From assembly GCF_023612255.1 (NCBI RefSeq), contig NZ_CP063231.1, positions 478,001 to 542,000 of the forward strand: a DNA stretch of 64,000 nucleotides, given 5' to 3'. Made by a program: the position numbers and the translations under genes. Origin of the DNA: Luteibacter flocculans. GTDB lineage: Bacteria; Pseudomonadota; Gammaproteobacteria; Xanthomonadales; Rhodanobacteraceae. This document shows, one piece after another, positions 26,723 through 35,506 of this stretch; within the stretch, counting starts at the first letter, position 1; each line of letters opens with the position of its first letter. A model generated the notes under the pieces. That model was not told the origin of the DNA and ran no database searches. It worked only from the letters and a program-made list of their open reading frames with translations.

Positions 26723-26749
26723 CGCCCTGGGTTCCGTGTGCCCAGGGCG
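26723..26749. terminator. Hairpin between convergent M14 and AhpD-like genes
   Basis: CGCCCTGGG (26723-26731) and CCCAGGGCG (26741-26749) form a perfect 9-bp stem with a 9-base loop, in a 49-bp gap between convergent genes. There is no T-run. Confidence 0.5.
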
Positions 26750-26766
26750 GCATCGGACGCTCCCGA

Positions 26767-27228
26767 TCAGGCGTTCGCTTCGCGCACCGCCTGGGGCGTG
26801 TTGCGGAACGCGATGGCGAGGCGGTTGTACATGTTCATGAGGCCGATGGCGATGGTGAGGTCCACCAGTTCCTTTTCGCTGAAGACCGCCGACGCTGCGT
26901 CGTAAGCGGCATCGGGGACATTCGTCTGCGCGACCTGGGTCACCGTTTCCGCCCAGGCCAGTGCCGCCTTTTCTCGCTCGGTGAACAGCGGACCGCCTTC
27001 CTGCCAGGCCTGCACCAGCGCGATCTTTTCGATACGCACGCCGCGCTTGACGAGGTCGCGCGTATGCATGTCGAGGCAGTAGGCGCAGCCGTTGATCTGG
27101 CTGGTTCGTAGATAGACCAGATCGACCAACTCGGCTTCGAGCCCGGATTGCATGACATGGCCGTAGACGCCGCCGAGCGCCTTGACGCCGGCGGGGGAAA
27201 CCTTCGTGTAATCGAGACGGGGGGACAT
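26767..27228 (-). CDS. AhpD-like carboxymuconolactone decarboxylase family protein
   Basis: A 153-residue protein of the AhpD/CMD superfamily. The redox motif CAYCLDMH (about residues 49-56) is the Cys-x2-Cys-x3-His of alkylhydroperoxidase-type members, which reduce peroxides through partner proteins. It lies nine bases downstream of the cupin gene and is probably co-transcribed with it. The pair is divergent from a MocR-type regulator, as is common for AhpD/cupin cassettes. Substrate unknown. Confidence 0.88.
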   Translation of the reverse strand: MSPRLDYTKVSPAGVKALGGVYGHVMQSGLEAELVDLVYLRTSQINGCAYCLDMHTRDLVKRGVRIEKIALVQAWQEGGPLFTEREKAALAWAETVTQVAQTNVPDAAYDAASAVFSEKELVDLTIAIGLMNMYNRLAIAFRNTPQAVREANA

Positions 27229-27237
27229 GGTGGGTAC

Positions 27238-27654
27238 CTATGCGTCGGGGGTGGTGAGGTGGGTGTCGTCGCTGTCGACGACGAAGACGGCGAGCAGCTT
27301 CGCGGGCTGGGTGGCGCTGGCGTTGCGGCTGACGCGGTGGTGGGCGCCGGGTTCTTCGTGGAACGATTCGCCGGCCTTGTAGATACGTTCGGGTCCGTCG
27401 TCGACCTGGCTGGCGATCTCGCCGGACACGACATAGGCGTAGATGAAGGCCGACTTGGCATGCGTGTGCGGCGTCGAGGCGGCACCCGGGGCGTAGGTGA
27501 CTTCGACCGCGATGAGCGACTTGCCGGGGACGTTGGGAAGCGCCTGTGAGAAATTCGGTTTGACCGTTTCGCCTGGCGCGTGAGCGGAGGCGATCTCGGC
27601 AGAGGCGGCCGTGCCGAGGGCCAGCAGGAGGGCGAGGGAACGCGCGATCTTCAT
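27238..27654 (-). CDS. Secreted cupin-domain protein
   Basis: A 138-residue periplasmic protein. A signal peptide (MKIARSLALLLALGTAASA) precedes a single cupin barrel with the metal-binding motifs: HTHAKSAFIYAYVVSGE (two His and a Glu-like position, about residues 63-79) and PGAHHRVSRN (about 103-112). Such cupins act as small dioxygenases, isomerases or sensors. It is the first gene of a cupin-AhpD operon transcribed away from the MocR gene. Confidence 0.85.
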   Translation of the reverse strand: MKIARSLALLLALGTAASAEIASAHAPGETVKPNFSQALPNVPGKSLIAVEVTYAPGAASTPHTHAKSAFIYAYVVSGEIASQVDDGPERIYKAGESFHEEPGAHHRVSRNASATQPAKLLAVFVVDSDDTHLTTPDA

Positions 27655-27694
27655 GGGTGGCTCCTTGGGAATGCCCGCATCTTCCGCCGTCCTC

Positions 27695-27736
27695 GGTCCA
27701 GCTAAAAGAACCGGAAATCAATTTTTTGGCTGTACC
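27695..27736. promoter_or_regulatory. Candidate MocR operator in the divergent cupin/MocR promoter
   Basis: GGTCCAGCT (27695-27703) and GGCTGTACC (27728-27736) form an inverted repeat (7 of 9 positions) 24 bases apart, with AT-rich sequence (ATTTTTT) between them, in the only gap between the divergent genes. The right arm ends eight bases before the MocR ATG. MocR proteins usually bind spaced repeats in such gaps. The assignment is an inference. Confidence 0.4.
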
Positions 27737-27744
27737 ATGACGCC

Positions 27745-29151
27745 ATGACTTCCCTGCTGGATCTCAAGCTCGATCGTTCGGCAAAGATCTCCCTTGCCGA
27801 GCAGATACGTCTTGGCGTTCTCGCCGCCATCGGCAGCGGCGCGCTTGCGCCGGGCGCGCGCCTGCCGTCGTGGCTGGCGCTGGCAGCGCAACTCGGCGTG
27901 GCGCGAGGAACGGTGAAAGCAGCCTACGAGCGGCTCGCGGACGACCAGATGATCGTCTCGTCCTCGCCAGGAGGCACACGTGTGGCCGCCCGCCCTCCGC
28001 TGACCGGTCCTTCCGCACGCGACGGGAAAAGCGACACCGCGCCAGAGGCATTCAGGCATCTGCTCACCGCGCCGGCCATGTTTCAGATGGGCGTGCCGGC
28101 ATCCGATTGCTTTCCGACGACGCTGTTCGCGCGATTGCGCGCGCACGCGGCGCGCATGGAAGTCGCCGCGCCGGCGACGTATCCCGACCCGCGCGGCGAA
28201 GCCGCCTTGAAGCGCGAGATCGCAGCCCATCTCGCCCTCGCCCGCGGTCTCGAATGTCGTCCGTCCCAGGTGTTCATCACGGCGGGTTTCACCGGGGCGC
28301 TGGCCCTGGTCGTGCGCGTGCTCGGCGTGGAAGGCCGCAGTGCCTGGATGGAAAACCCCGGCTTCTTCCAGAGCCGTCGCGCGCTCGAACTCGCCGGCTT
28401 GGCTCCGGTGCCGGTGCCCGTGGACGCCGAGGGCATGGACGTCGCGCACGCGATCGCGCAGGCACCCGACGCGGCGCTGGCACTGGTCACCCCGGGGCAA
28501 CAGGCGCCGCTGGGCGCGACCTTGTCGCTGGAGCGGCGCATCGCACTCATTGAATGGGCCGCGCGCACGAACGCGTGGATCGTCGAGGACGATTACCTGG
28601 GTGAGTTGCAGCTACGGCGACGCGCGGCACCCGCGCTGGCGGCGCGCGACAGGCACGGCCGGGTCATCCACATCGGATCCTTCAGCAAGACGCTGAGTCC
28701 GACGCTGCGCCTCGGCTTCATCGTGGCACCGCCGGCCCTGGTGGATCGCTTCAACGACATGGTGATGTGCCTGGGTTCCTCGCCTGGCCCCGCCGTGCAG
28801 CACGCGGTGGCGCGTTTCATGCGCGAAGGCCATTACATGCGCCATCTGCGTCGCATGAAGCGCATCTACGCCGCGCGAGGCGAAGCGCTGCGGGCCGCGT
28901 GGGAAGCGAGGGGCTATGACGTGCAGCTCGGCGGTCTGGCGGCGATTCTCCGGCTCCCTGATCACACGCCCGACGCGGCGATCGCCGAAGAAGCGCGACG
29001 CCATGGCATCGCGCCGGAGCCGCTCTCGCGCTGGTTCGCGGAGGGCACCCCAGCCGCGCGCGGGCTGTTGCTCGGCGTCGCGACCGCGGACGAGGCTCAG
29101 CTTGCCGAGGCCTGCGAGCGTCTGCACGCGTTGATCCGACGCGCCATGTGA
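27745..29151 (+). CDS. MocR/PdxR-type transcriptional regulator (GntR HTH + aminotransferase-like)
   Basis: A 468-residue regulator. Residues about 10-80 are a GntR winged helix (LAEQIRLGVLAAIGSGAL, LPSWLALAAQLGVARGTV), and about 115-465 are a fold-type I PLP aminotransferase domain. The PLP lysine is in IGSFSKTLSPTLRLG, with the Asp/Tyr context WIVEDDYLGEL. MocR proteins sense PLP, amino acids or aldimines and regulate the divergent gene, here the cupin-AhpD pair. The typical HTH start RLPSTR is replaced by RLPSWL. Start at ATG 27745. Confidence 0.92.
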   Translation: MTSLLDLKLDRSAKISLAEQIRLGVLAAIGSGALAPGARLPSWLALAAQLGVARGTVKAAYERLADDQMIVSSSPGGTRVAARPPLTGPSARDGKSDTAPEAFRHLLTAPAMFQMGVPASDCFPTTLFARLRAHAARMEVAAPATYPDPRGEAALKREIAAHLALARGLECRPSQVFITAGFTGALALVVRVLGVEGRSAWMENPGFFQSRRALELAGLAPVPVPVDAEGMDVAHAIAQAPDAALALVTPGQQAPLGATLSLERRIALIEWAARTNAWIVEDDYLGELQLRRRAAPALAARDRHGRVIHIGSFSKTLSPTLRLGFIVAPPALVDRFNDMVMCLGSSPGPAVQHAVARFMREGHYMRHLRRMKRIYAARGEALRAAWEARGYDVQLGGLAAILRLPDHTPDAAIAEEARRHGIAPEPLSRWFAEGTPAARGLLLGVATADEAQLAEACERLHALIRRAM

Positions 29152-29225
29152 ATCCTTCGCCACTTGACCCGCCACGCATGAAGCGGGCTAGCATCGCGTT
29201 CGACTCTCAGGGGGGTGGTATCGCG

Positions 29226-31418
29226 ATGACGTCTCGCCGACCGATGTTGTTCGCTGCATGTCTTCTTGCCATTGCCCTGGCGCCATCCGCGAGGGCGAGC
29301 GACCCCGATGCGCAGCGCTGGAAACGAGAGGCTGCCGCCGTCACCATCGTGCGCGACGACTGGGGCATCGCCCACGTGCGTGGCAAGCGTGACGCCGACG
29401 CGGTGTTCGGCATGGCGTATGCGCAGGCCGAGGACGATTTCAATCGCATCGAGACGAACTACCTCACGTCGCTGGGGCGCCTGGCGGAAGCGGAAGGGGA
29501 GTCAGCGCTGTGGCAAGACCTGCGGCAAAGGCTCTTCATCGATCCCGCGATCCTGAAAGCCGACTACGCGCGCAGCCCGTCGTGGCTCAAGGCGCTGATG
29601 GATGCGTGGGCCGACGGTCTGAACGCCTATCTCGCGGCGCATCCCGAAGTGCATCCGCGGGTCATCACGCACTTCGAGCCGTGGATGGCGTTGAGCTTCA
29701 GCGAAGGCAGTATCGGCGGTGACATCGAGCGCGTGTCGACCAAGGATCTGCAGGCGTTCTATGGCAACGATCCTGCCGGTGCGCTGGCGCAGTTCGTGCC
29801 GCCGTCGAGCTGGGCCGAGCCCAGTGGGTCGAACGGCATCGCCATTGCGCCGAAACTGACGGCCAACGGGCACGCGCTGCTGCTGATCAATCCGCACACC
29901 TCGTTCTTCTTCCGCTCAGAACTGCAGATGTCGAGCGACGAAGGGCTGGATGCCTATGGTGCCGTGACCTGGGGTCAATTCTTCATCTACCAGGGCTTCA
30001 ACAAGCACATCGGCTGGATGCATACGTCCACAGGGGCGGACGTCGTCGACGAATTTGCAGAAACCATCCAGCGCAAGGGCGGCAAACTGTTCTATCGCTA
30101 CGGCGATGCGTTGCGACCGGTGACGACGCGAGAGATTTCTCTCGCCGTTCGCCAGGCGGACGGATCGCGGGTCGAACGCCGCTTCACGGTCTACGCCACA
30201 CATCATGGTCCGGTGGTTCGCAACGAAGGCGGCAAGTGGATCGCCGTGGCGCTGATGAACACGCCGCTGCCAGCGCTGCAACAGAGCTGGCTGCGTACGA
30301 AAGCAAACGATCTTGCGGCGTACATGAAAGTCGCCGAATTCAAGGCCAACTCGTCGAACAATACGATCTACGCCGACGACAAGGGCAACATCGCGTATCT
30401 GCATCCGCAGTTCATTCCCAAGAGGAATGATCGTTTCGACTATACGAAACCCGTGGACGGCGGCGATCCCGCGACCGACTGGCAAGGTCTGTTACCGCTG
30501 GACAAGGCGCCGCATCTGCTCAATCCGCCGACGGGATGGATCTTCAACACGAACGACTGGCCGTATTCGGCGGCGGGACCGGACAGCCCGAAACAGGCGG
30601 ATTACCCGCGTTACATGGATACCGTGGGGGAAAATCCGCGCGGCCTGCATGCCACGCGGGTGCTTACGGGGCGTCGCGATTTCACGCTCGCGTCGCTCAT
30701 CGATGCCGCATTCGATCCGTATCTTCCTGCGTTCGCGCGCCAACTGCCGATCCTCATCGCGGATTACGACGCGCTGCCAGCGAGCGATTCGCGAAAGCGT
30801 CGCCTCGCCGGCCCCATCGCGCTGCTTCGAGGGTGGGACTACCGCTGGGGTATCACCTCGATGCCGACTTCGCTGGCCGTGTTCTGGGGCGACATCCTCT
30901 GGGATAAGGCCAGCAAGCTCGACACGGCGGAAGGGCTCTCGATCTACGACGTGATGGCGGAGAAGGCCGGCCCGACCGCGCGTCTCGACGCGCTGGCCGA
31001 AGCCGCCGATCGCCTAGAGCAGGACTTCGGCAGTTGGGGCGTGCCATGGGGCGAGGTGAATCGTTTCCAGCGCGTGGACGGCGCCATCAAGCAAGCGTTC
31101 GACGACGCGAAGCCCAGCATCCCGGTGCCCTTTACCTCGTCACGCTGGGGCTCTTTGGCGTCGTTCGGCGCGCACCGCTGGCCAGGCACGAAACGCTACT
31201 ACGGCACGAGCGGCAACAGCTTCGTAGCGGTGGTGGAGTTCGGTGACAAGGTGCATGCGCGCGCCATCACCGCCGGTGGCGAAAGCGGTGATCCCGCCTC
31301 GAAGCACTTCAACGACGAAGCCGAGCGCTATACCACCGGTAATCTGCGCGAGGTGTACTTCTGGCCCGAGGAGTTGAAGGGGCACGTGGAGCGCAGCTAT
31401 CACCCGGACGTGCCGTGA
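29226..31418 (+). CDS. Secreted penicillin acylase-family Ntn-hydrolase
   Basis: A 730-residue precursor of the penicillin/AHL acylase family (S45). A signal peptide ([20 protein letters not shown]...) is followed by the alpha-chain ([24 protein letters not shown]), a spacer, and the autocatalytic cleavage site with nucleophile Ser202 in [11 protein letters not shown]. The beta-chain has the oxyanion/support residues in [10 protein letters not shown] and [16 protein letters not shown]. Periplasmic or exported. The substrate could be beta-lactams, acyl-homoserine lactones or other N-acyl amides. The start is ATG 29226, with a G-rich ribosome site upstream; the frame is open from 29148, inside the MocR 3' end. 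Confidence 0.9.
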   Translation: MTSRRPMLFAACLLAIALAPSARASDPDAQRWKREAAAVTIVRDDWGIAHVRGKRDADAVFGMAYAQAEDDFNRIETNYLTSLGRLAEAEGESALWQDLRQRLFIDPAILKADYARSPSWLKALMDAWADGLNAYLAAHPEVHPRVITHFEPWMALSFSEGSIGGDIERVSTKDLQAFYGNDPAGALAQFVPPSSWAEPSGSNGIAIAPKLTANGHALLLINPHTSFFFRSELQMSSDEGLDAYGAVTWGQFFIYQGFNKHIGWMHTSTGADVVDEFAETIQRKGGKLFYRYGDALRPVTTREISLAVRQADGSRVERRFTVYATHHGPVVRNEGGKWIAVALMNTPLPALQQSWLRTKANDLAAYMKVAEFKANSSNNTIYADDKGNIAYLHPQFIPKRNDRFDYTKPVDGGDPATDWQGLLPLDKAPHLLNPPTGWIFNTNDWPYSAAGPDSPKQADYPRYMDTVGENPRGLHATRVLTGRRDFTLASLIDAAFDPYLPAFARQLPILIADYDALPASDSRKRRLAGPIALLRGWDYRWGITSMPTSLAVFWGDILWDKASKLDTAEGLSIYDVMAEKAGPTARLDALAEAADRLEQDFGSWGVPWGEVNRFQRVDGAIKQAFDDAKPSIPVPFTSSRWGSLASFGAHRWPGTKRYYGTSGNSFVAVVEFGDKVHARAITAGGESGDPASKHFNDEAERYTTGNLREVYFWPEELKGHVERSYHPDVP

Positions 31419-31518
31419 CGTTGTCCGCGGGGGCGATCGAAGCCGTCACTCGGCCTGCGTGTTGAATTCGCGTGGCCCTTGCGGTCATATGGCGCTTTCC
31501 GCCCAGGGGAGCTTCGCC

Positions 31519-32823
31519 GTGACTCGACGTGCCATGCGCTGGGCTGTGCTCGCCTTGCTTCTCGTGTCCTTGCATAGTCTCGCCGCCGTCGCGCCGCAGG
31601 CAAGCGCGCCGGTACTGCTCAAGCCCGACCGTGTCTTCGATGCGCGCGATGAGCACACGCACGAAGGATGGGTGGTGCTCGTGCGAGGCGACAAGATCGC
31701 CGACGTGGGGCCTGCGTCGAGCGTGTCCGTTCCCGCCGATGCACAGACGATCGCGTTGCCCGGCACGACTTTGCTGCCCGGTCTCATCGACGCGCATTCG
31801 CATATTTTTTTGCATCCGTACAATGAGACGCCTTGGAACGACCAGGTGTTGAAGGAGACGCTCGCGTTCCGCACCGTGGAAGCGGTGAAGCATGCGCGCG
31901 ACACGCTGATGAGCGGCTTCACCGCGCTGCGCGATCTTGGCACCGAAGGCGCCGGCTACGCCGACGTGGACGTGCAGCGTGCGATCGACCAGGGCGTGAT
32001 CCCGGGGCCGCATCTCTTTGTCGCCACACGCGCCACCATTGCCGCGCATTGCTATGGGCCGGGGCCACTGGGATTTCGCGAGGATCTCGATCTGCCGCAG
32101 GGCGGCATCCCCGTCAGCGGTACCGCGCAGATGATCGACGCCGTGCGCGACCAGGCGGCGCATGGCGCGGACTGGATCAAGATCTACGCCGATTACCACT
32201 GCGGCAAGAGCAAGGGTTCGGTGCCGACCTTCACCGAGGAGGAGCTGAAAGCGGGCGTCGACATGGCGCATTCGCTCGGTCTGCCGGTGGCCGTGCATTC
32301 GAGTACGGCGGAAGGCATGCGCCGCTCCGTGCTCGCTGGCGTCGACACGATTGAGCACGGCTACGGCGGTACGCCCGAGGTCTTTGCGCTGATGAAGAAG
32401 CACGGTGTCGCCTACATGCCCACGCTGGAGGCGAGTGCCGCGTATGCCGAATATTTCGGTGGCTGGAAGCCTGGTCAACCGCCCACCGAGGCGATTCAGA
32501 AGTCTGCGCAGGCGTTCAAGCGCGCGCTCGATGCGGGTGTGACGATCGGCAACGGCAGCGACGTGGGCGTGTTCGCCCATGGCAGCAACTACAAGGAACT
32601 GGAGTGGATGGTGCGTGACGGCATGCGCCCCGCCCAAGCCCTGCTCGCCGCCACCGCGGTGGACGCGAAGGTGCTCCGTCAGCAGGACCGCATCGGCCAG
32701 CTCCGCCCCGGCCTCGATGCCGACATCATCGCCGTGCCGGGCAACCCGACCGAGGACATCGGCACGCTTGCTCGCGTGAGCTTCGTCATGAAAGGTGGCG
32801 TGGTCTACAAGCGGCCGGAGTAG
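31519..32823 (+). CDS. Secreted amidohydrolase (imidazolonepropionase-like)
   Basis: A 434-residue metal-dependent hydrolase of the amidohydrolase superfamily. A signal peptide ([21 protein letters not shown]) precedes the TIM barrel. Metal ligands are in IDAHSHIF (His-x-His), IKIYADYH (Lys region), AVHSS and IEHGY, with the final Asp in IGNGSDVG. Related periplasmic enzymes are Xaa-Pro and Xaa-Arg dipeptidases and ochratoxinase-type proteins. I use the GTG at 31519, which has GGGGAG at good spacing; ATG 31489 is an alternative. It follows the acylase gene by 100 bp on the same strand. Confidence 0.87.
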   Translation: MTRRAMRWAVLALLLVSLHSLAAVAPQASAPVLLKPDRVFDARDEHTHEGWVVLVRGDKIADVGPASSVSVPADAQTIALPGTTLLPGLIDAHSHIFLHPYNETPWNDQVLKETLAFRTVEAVKHARDTLMSGFTALRDLGTEGAGYADVDVQRAIDQGVIPGPHLFVATRATIAAHCYGPGPLGFREDLDLPQGGIPVSGTAQMIDAVRDQAAHGADWIKIYADYHCGKSKGSVPTFTEEELKAGVDMAHSLGLPVAVHSSTAEGMRRSVLAGVDTIEHGYGGTPEVFALMKKHGVAYMPTLEASAAYAEYFGGWKPGQPPTEAIQKSAQAFKRALDAGVTIGNGSDVGVFAHGSNYKELEWMVRDGMRPAQALLAATAVDAKVLRQQDRIGQLRPGLDADIIAVPGNPTEDIGTLARVSFVMKGGVVYKRPE

Positions 32824-32870
32824 CGGCCGCACGGCCTTAGTCGACCCTAGGTATGAGCCACCCCATAGGT

Positions 32871-33003
32871 GGCAGCAAGCCTGCTGGCGAAATCAGGGCA
32901 CCGGTGGGAGCCAGCCTGCTGGCGAAAAGCCAACGAAGCGGCGTGGCCATGAGGCAAGCACCCATCACCGGCAAGCACCCATCGCCAGCAGGCTGGCTCC
33001 CAC
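32871..33003. repeat. REP cluster between the amidohydrolase and gmk
   Basis: A partial copy (32871-32890), a full plus-oriented copy with the CAGCCTGCTG core (32904-32925) plus its AAAGCCAACGAAGCGG tail, and an inverted full copy (32982-33003). The 431-bp gap 32824-33254 otherwise holds GC-rich sequence without a gene and the gmk promoter region. Confidence 0.85.
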
Positions 33004-33153
33004 TGGCGAGCTCGCATTGCCCAGGCATGCGAATGGTCTGGGGCCTCTTGCCGGTCTCGGGCTGTCGCCGATATATCCGCGCGGCAGCCAGGAACGGCAC
33101 CCTCCTACAGCGTGCCTCGGTACCGCGAAAGGTGGCCGACGGCTGAAAACCGT

Positions 33154-33159
33154 TACAAT
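33154..33159 (+). promoter_or_regulatory. Candidate -10 element of the gmk-mla operon
   Basis: TACAAT at 33154-33159 inside GTTACAATCCCC, about 95 bp before the gmk ATG. The -35 region is weak. The same TTACAAT string precedes aceF and TACAAT precedes folE. Confidence 0.35.
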
Positions 33160-33254
33160 CCCCTTTTGCACAACAGGATACGTGCCGATGCCGACCCGTT
33201 CGGCGCCCGGTGCCACTGGAAGCGAGCCATGAACCCTCACGCAGAGACCCGCGG

Positions 33255-33872
33255 ATGATCGAAGGCACCCTGTTCGTGGTGGCCGCACCGTCCGGCGCCG
33301 GCAAGTCCACGCTGGTCAACGCCCTGCTGGAATGCGAGCCGGATATCTCGCTCTCGATCTCACACACCACGCGACCGCCACGCGTGGGCGAGCAGTACGG
33401 CCGGCACTATTTCTTCGTGGAACGTCCCGACTTCGAGCGGGAAATTGCGGATGGCATCTTCCTCGAGCACGCCGAGGTCCACGGCAACCTGTACGGCACC
33501 TCCCGCACCGTGGTCGAGGGCAAGCTGGCCGAGGGGCGCGATGTGCTCCTGGAGATCGACTGGCAGGGCGCGCGCCAGGTGCGCAAGGGCAAGCCCGATT
33601 GCGTCAGCGTGTTCATCCTGCCGCCTTCGCGCGTGGAACTGGAGCGCCGCCTGCGTGGCCGCGGTTCCGACGCACCGGAAGTGATCGAGCGCCGCCTGTT
33701 CAATTCGCGCGAGGAAATCGCCCACGCGCATGAGTTCGACTACATCATCGTCAACGACCGGTTCGAGGACGCGTTGAGCGACCTCCGGTCGATCGTCCGC
33801 GCGGTACGCCAGCGGGCGCCGCTCGCGGCCCGTCGCCACGAATCGCTGATCGAGGAGTTGCTTGCACCATGA
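33255..33872 (+). CDS. gmk: Guanylate kinase
   Basis: A 205-residue enzyme phosphorylating GMP to GDP. The P-loop is APSGAGKST (residues 11-19), the GMP-binding motifs are SISHTTRPPR and GEQYGRHYFFV, and the C-terminal DYIIVNDRFEDAL is typical. I start at ATG 33255 since homology begins at IEGTLFVVAAPSG; an upstream in-frame start at 33210 lacks support. Its stop overlaps the mlaF start (ATGA at 33869-33872). This coupling of gmk to the Mla genes is unlike the usual yicC-gmk or gmk-rpoZ order. Confidence 0.97.
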   Translation: MIEGTLFVVAAPSGAGKSTLVNALLECEPDISLSISHTTRPPRVGEQYGRHYFFVERPDFEREIADGIFLEHAEVHGNLYGTSRTVVEGKLAEGRDVLLEIDWQGARQVRKGKPDCVSVFILPPSRVELERRLRGRGSDAPEVIERRLFNSREEIAHAHEFDYIIVNDRFEDALSDLRSIVRAVRQRAPLAARRHESLIEELLAP

Positions 33873-34681
33873 CCGACGACGCCATCGTCCGCGTGCGCGG
33901 ACTGACCACGGTCCTCAACGGCAAGACCATCTTCGACAACCTCGACATGGACATCCCGCGCGGCAAGATCACCGCGATCATGGGCCCCAGCGGCACCGGC
34001 AAGACCACGCTGCTGAAGCACATCACCGGGCAGATGCGCGGCGATGCCGGCAGCATCGAGGTCGACGGCGAGAACGTGCCCGCGCTGTCGCGCGAGCGCC
34101 TTTTCGTGCTGCGCGAACGGATCGGTTACCTGTTCCAGAATTCCGCGCTGCTTACCGATTTCGACGTGTTCGAGAACGTGGCCTTCCCGCTACGCCAGCA
34201 CACCCGGCTGCCCGAAGAGCTCATTCGCAATATCGTGCTGAACAAGCTGCAGGCCGTAGGCCTGCGCGGTGCGGCGCGACTGATGGCCACCGAGCTGTCG
34301 GGTGGCATGGCGCGACGCGTGGCGTTGGCCCGGGCGATCGTGTTCGATCCGGCGCTCATTCTTTACGACGAACCGTTCGTCGGGCTCGACCCCATTGCAC
34401 TGAATCAGGTGCTGCTGCTGATCCGCACCTTGAACGAGACACTGGGCATCACCAGCGTGCTCGTCGCTCACGAGCTGGCGGCCGTGCAAAAGGTGGCCGA
34501 CCACGTCTACCTGATCGCCAATGGCAAGGTCGTGGCGCAGGGCGATCCGGCCACGCTCGCCAGCGACGGCTCACCTTGGACGGCGCAATTCTTCGGTGGC
34601 GAGGCCGACGGTCCCGTTCCGTTCCAGTACCCCGCTGGCGATTACGCCAGCGCGCTCGGTTTTTCCGGAGGCAAGGCATGA
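33869..34681 (+). CDS. mlaF: Phospholipid ABC transporter ATP-binding protein MlaF
   Basis: A 270-residue ATPase of the Mla system, which moves phospholipids between the outer and inner membrane to maintain lipid asymmetry. Walker A is GPSGTGKTT (residues 39-47), the signature ELSGGMARR, and Walker B LILYDEPFVGLD. The ARR after the signature is typical of MlaF. It is first of mlaFEDCB and overlaps gmk upstream and mlaE downstream by four bases each. Confidence 0.96.
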   Translation: MTDDAIVRVRGLTTVLNGKTIFDNLDMDIPRGKITAIMGPSGTGKTTLLKHITGQMRGDAGSIEVDGENVPALSRERLFVLRERIGYLFQNSALLTDFDVFENVAFPLRQHTRLPEELIRNIVLNKLQAVGLRGAARLMATELSGGMARRVALARAIVFDPALILYDEPFVGLDPIALNQVLLLIRTLNETLGITSVLVAHELAAVQKVADHVYLIANGKVVAQGDPATLASDGSPWTAQFFGGEADGPVPFQYPAGDYASALGFSGGKA

Positions 34682-35445
34682 GCACCAGGAACGACAACGT
34701 CGTCGTTCGCAGCCTGGCGCAGATCGGCGCATGCGGAATCTTTCTGCTCACGATCCTCGCCGCGATTCCGCGGAGCCTGCGCTACGGCCGCGAGACGCTA
34801 CGGCAGATATGGTTCGTCGGTGCGATGAGCCTCACCATCGTGATGACCTGCGGCCTGTTCGTCGGCATGGTGCTCGGGTTGCAGTTGTACGACGTGCTGT
34901 CGATCTTCGGCGGCACGTCCGCCACTGGCACGGTCGTCGCGATTGCGATCTATCGCGAACTGGGGCCCGTGGTCACCGCACTGCTTTTCGCCGGCCGCGC
35001 CGGCACTTCGGTCACGGCAGAGATCGGCCTGATGCGTGCGACGGATCAGCTCGACGCCATGGAAATGATGGCCGTCGATCCGATCGCCTACGTTGCCGCG
35101 CCGCGTTTTCTTGCGGGTGTCATTGCCCTTCCGTTGCTTGGAGTCGTGTTCTGCGCCATGGGCGTGTTCGGCGGCCATCTGGTCGGCGTGACCTGGCTTG
35201 GCATCGACAACGGCACCTTCTGGTCGAACATGACCGCCTCGGTCGACGTCCACAAGGACATCGTCAACGGCGTGCTGCTCAAGTCCTTCGCCTTCGGCAT
35301 CGTGGTCTCGTTGATCGCGGTGTTCCAGGGCTATACCACGCCGCCCACCAGCGAAGGCGTCGCGTATGCGACGACGCGCACGGTGGTGGCCTCCTCCATC
35401 GCCATCCTGGCGCTGGACTTCGTCCTCACCTCGTTCCTGATCTGA
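34678..35445 (+). CDS. mlaE: Phospholipid ABC transporter permease MlaE
   Basis: A 255-residue inner-membrane permease with five or six helices. The conserved region ELGPVVTALLFAGRAGTSVTAEIGLMRATDQLDAMEMM is broken here for reading as RELGPVVTALLFAGRAG and IGLMRATDQLDAMEMMAVDP (about residues 93-142), an MlaE hallmark. The start ATG at 34678 overlaps the mlaF stop (ATGA). A 57-bp gap follows, containing a 14-codon reading frame, before mlaD. Confidence 0.96.
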   Translation: MSTRNDNVVVRSLAQIGACGIFLLTILAAIPRSLRYGRETLRQIWFVGAMSLTIVMTCGLFVGMVLGLQLYDVLSIFGGTSATGTVVAIAIYRELGPVVTALLFAGRAGTSVTAEIGLMRATDQLDAMEMMAVDPIAYVAAPRFLAGVIALPLLGVVFCAMGVFGGHLVGVTWLGIDNGTFWSNMTASVDVHKDIVNGVLLKSFAFGIVVSLIAVFQGYTTPPTSEGVAYATTRTVVASSIAILALDFVLTSFLI

Positions 35446-35461
35446 GGAGCCCGAGACCGCC

Positions 35462-35506
35462 ATGACTCTTCTTTCCCCCATCGCCCATTCGAGGATCGTG
35501 CCGTGA
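35462..35506 (+). other. Possible 14-codon leader frame overlapping the mlaD start
   Basis: ATG 35462 opens a 14-residue frame (MTLLSPIAHSRIVP) whose TGA (35504-35506) overlaps the mlaD GTG start. It could couple translation of mlaD to the upstream message, or be chance. No strong ribosome site precedes it. Confidence 0.25.

Noticed and set aside
31459-31518. Longer amidohydrolase start at 31459
   Set aside because: It would put residues before the signal peptide and has no ribosome site, while GTG 31519 has GGGGAG at proper distance.
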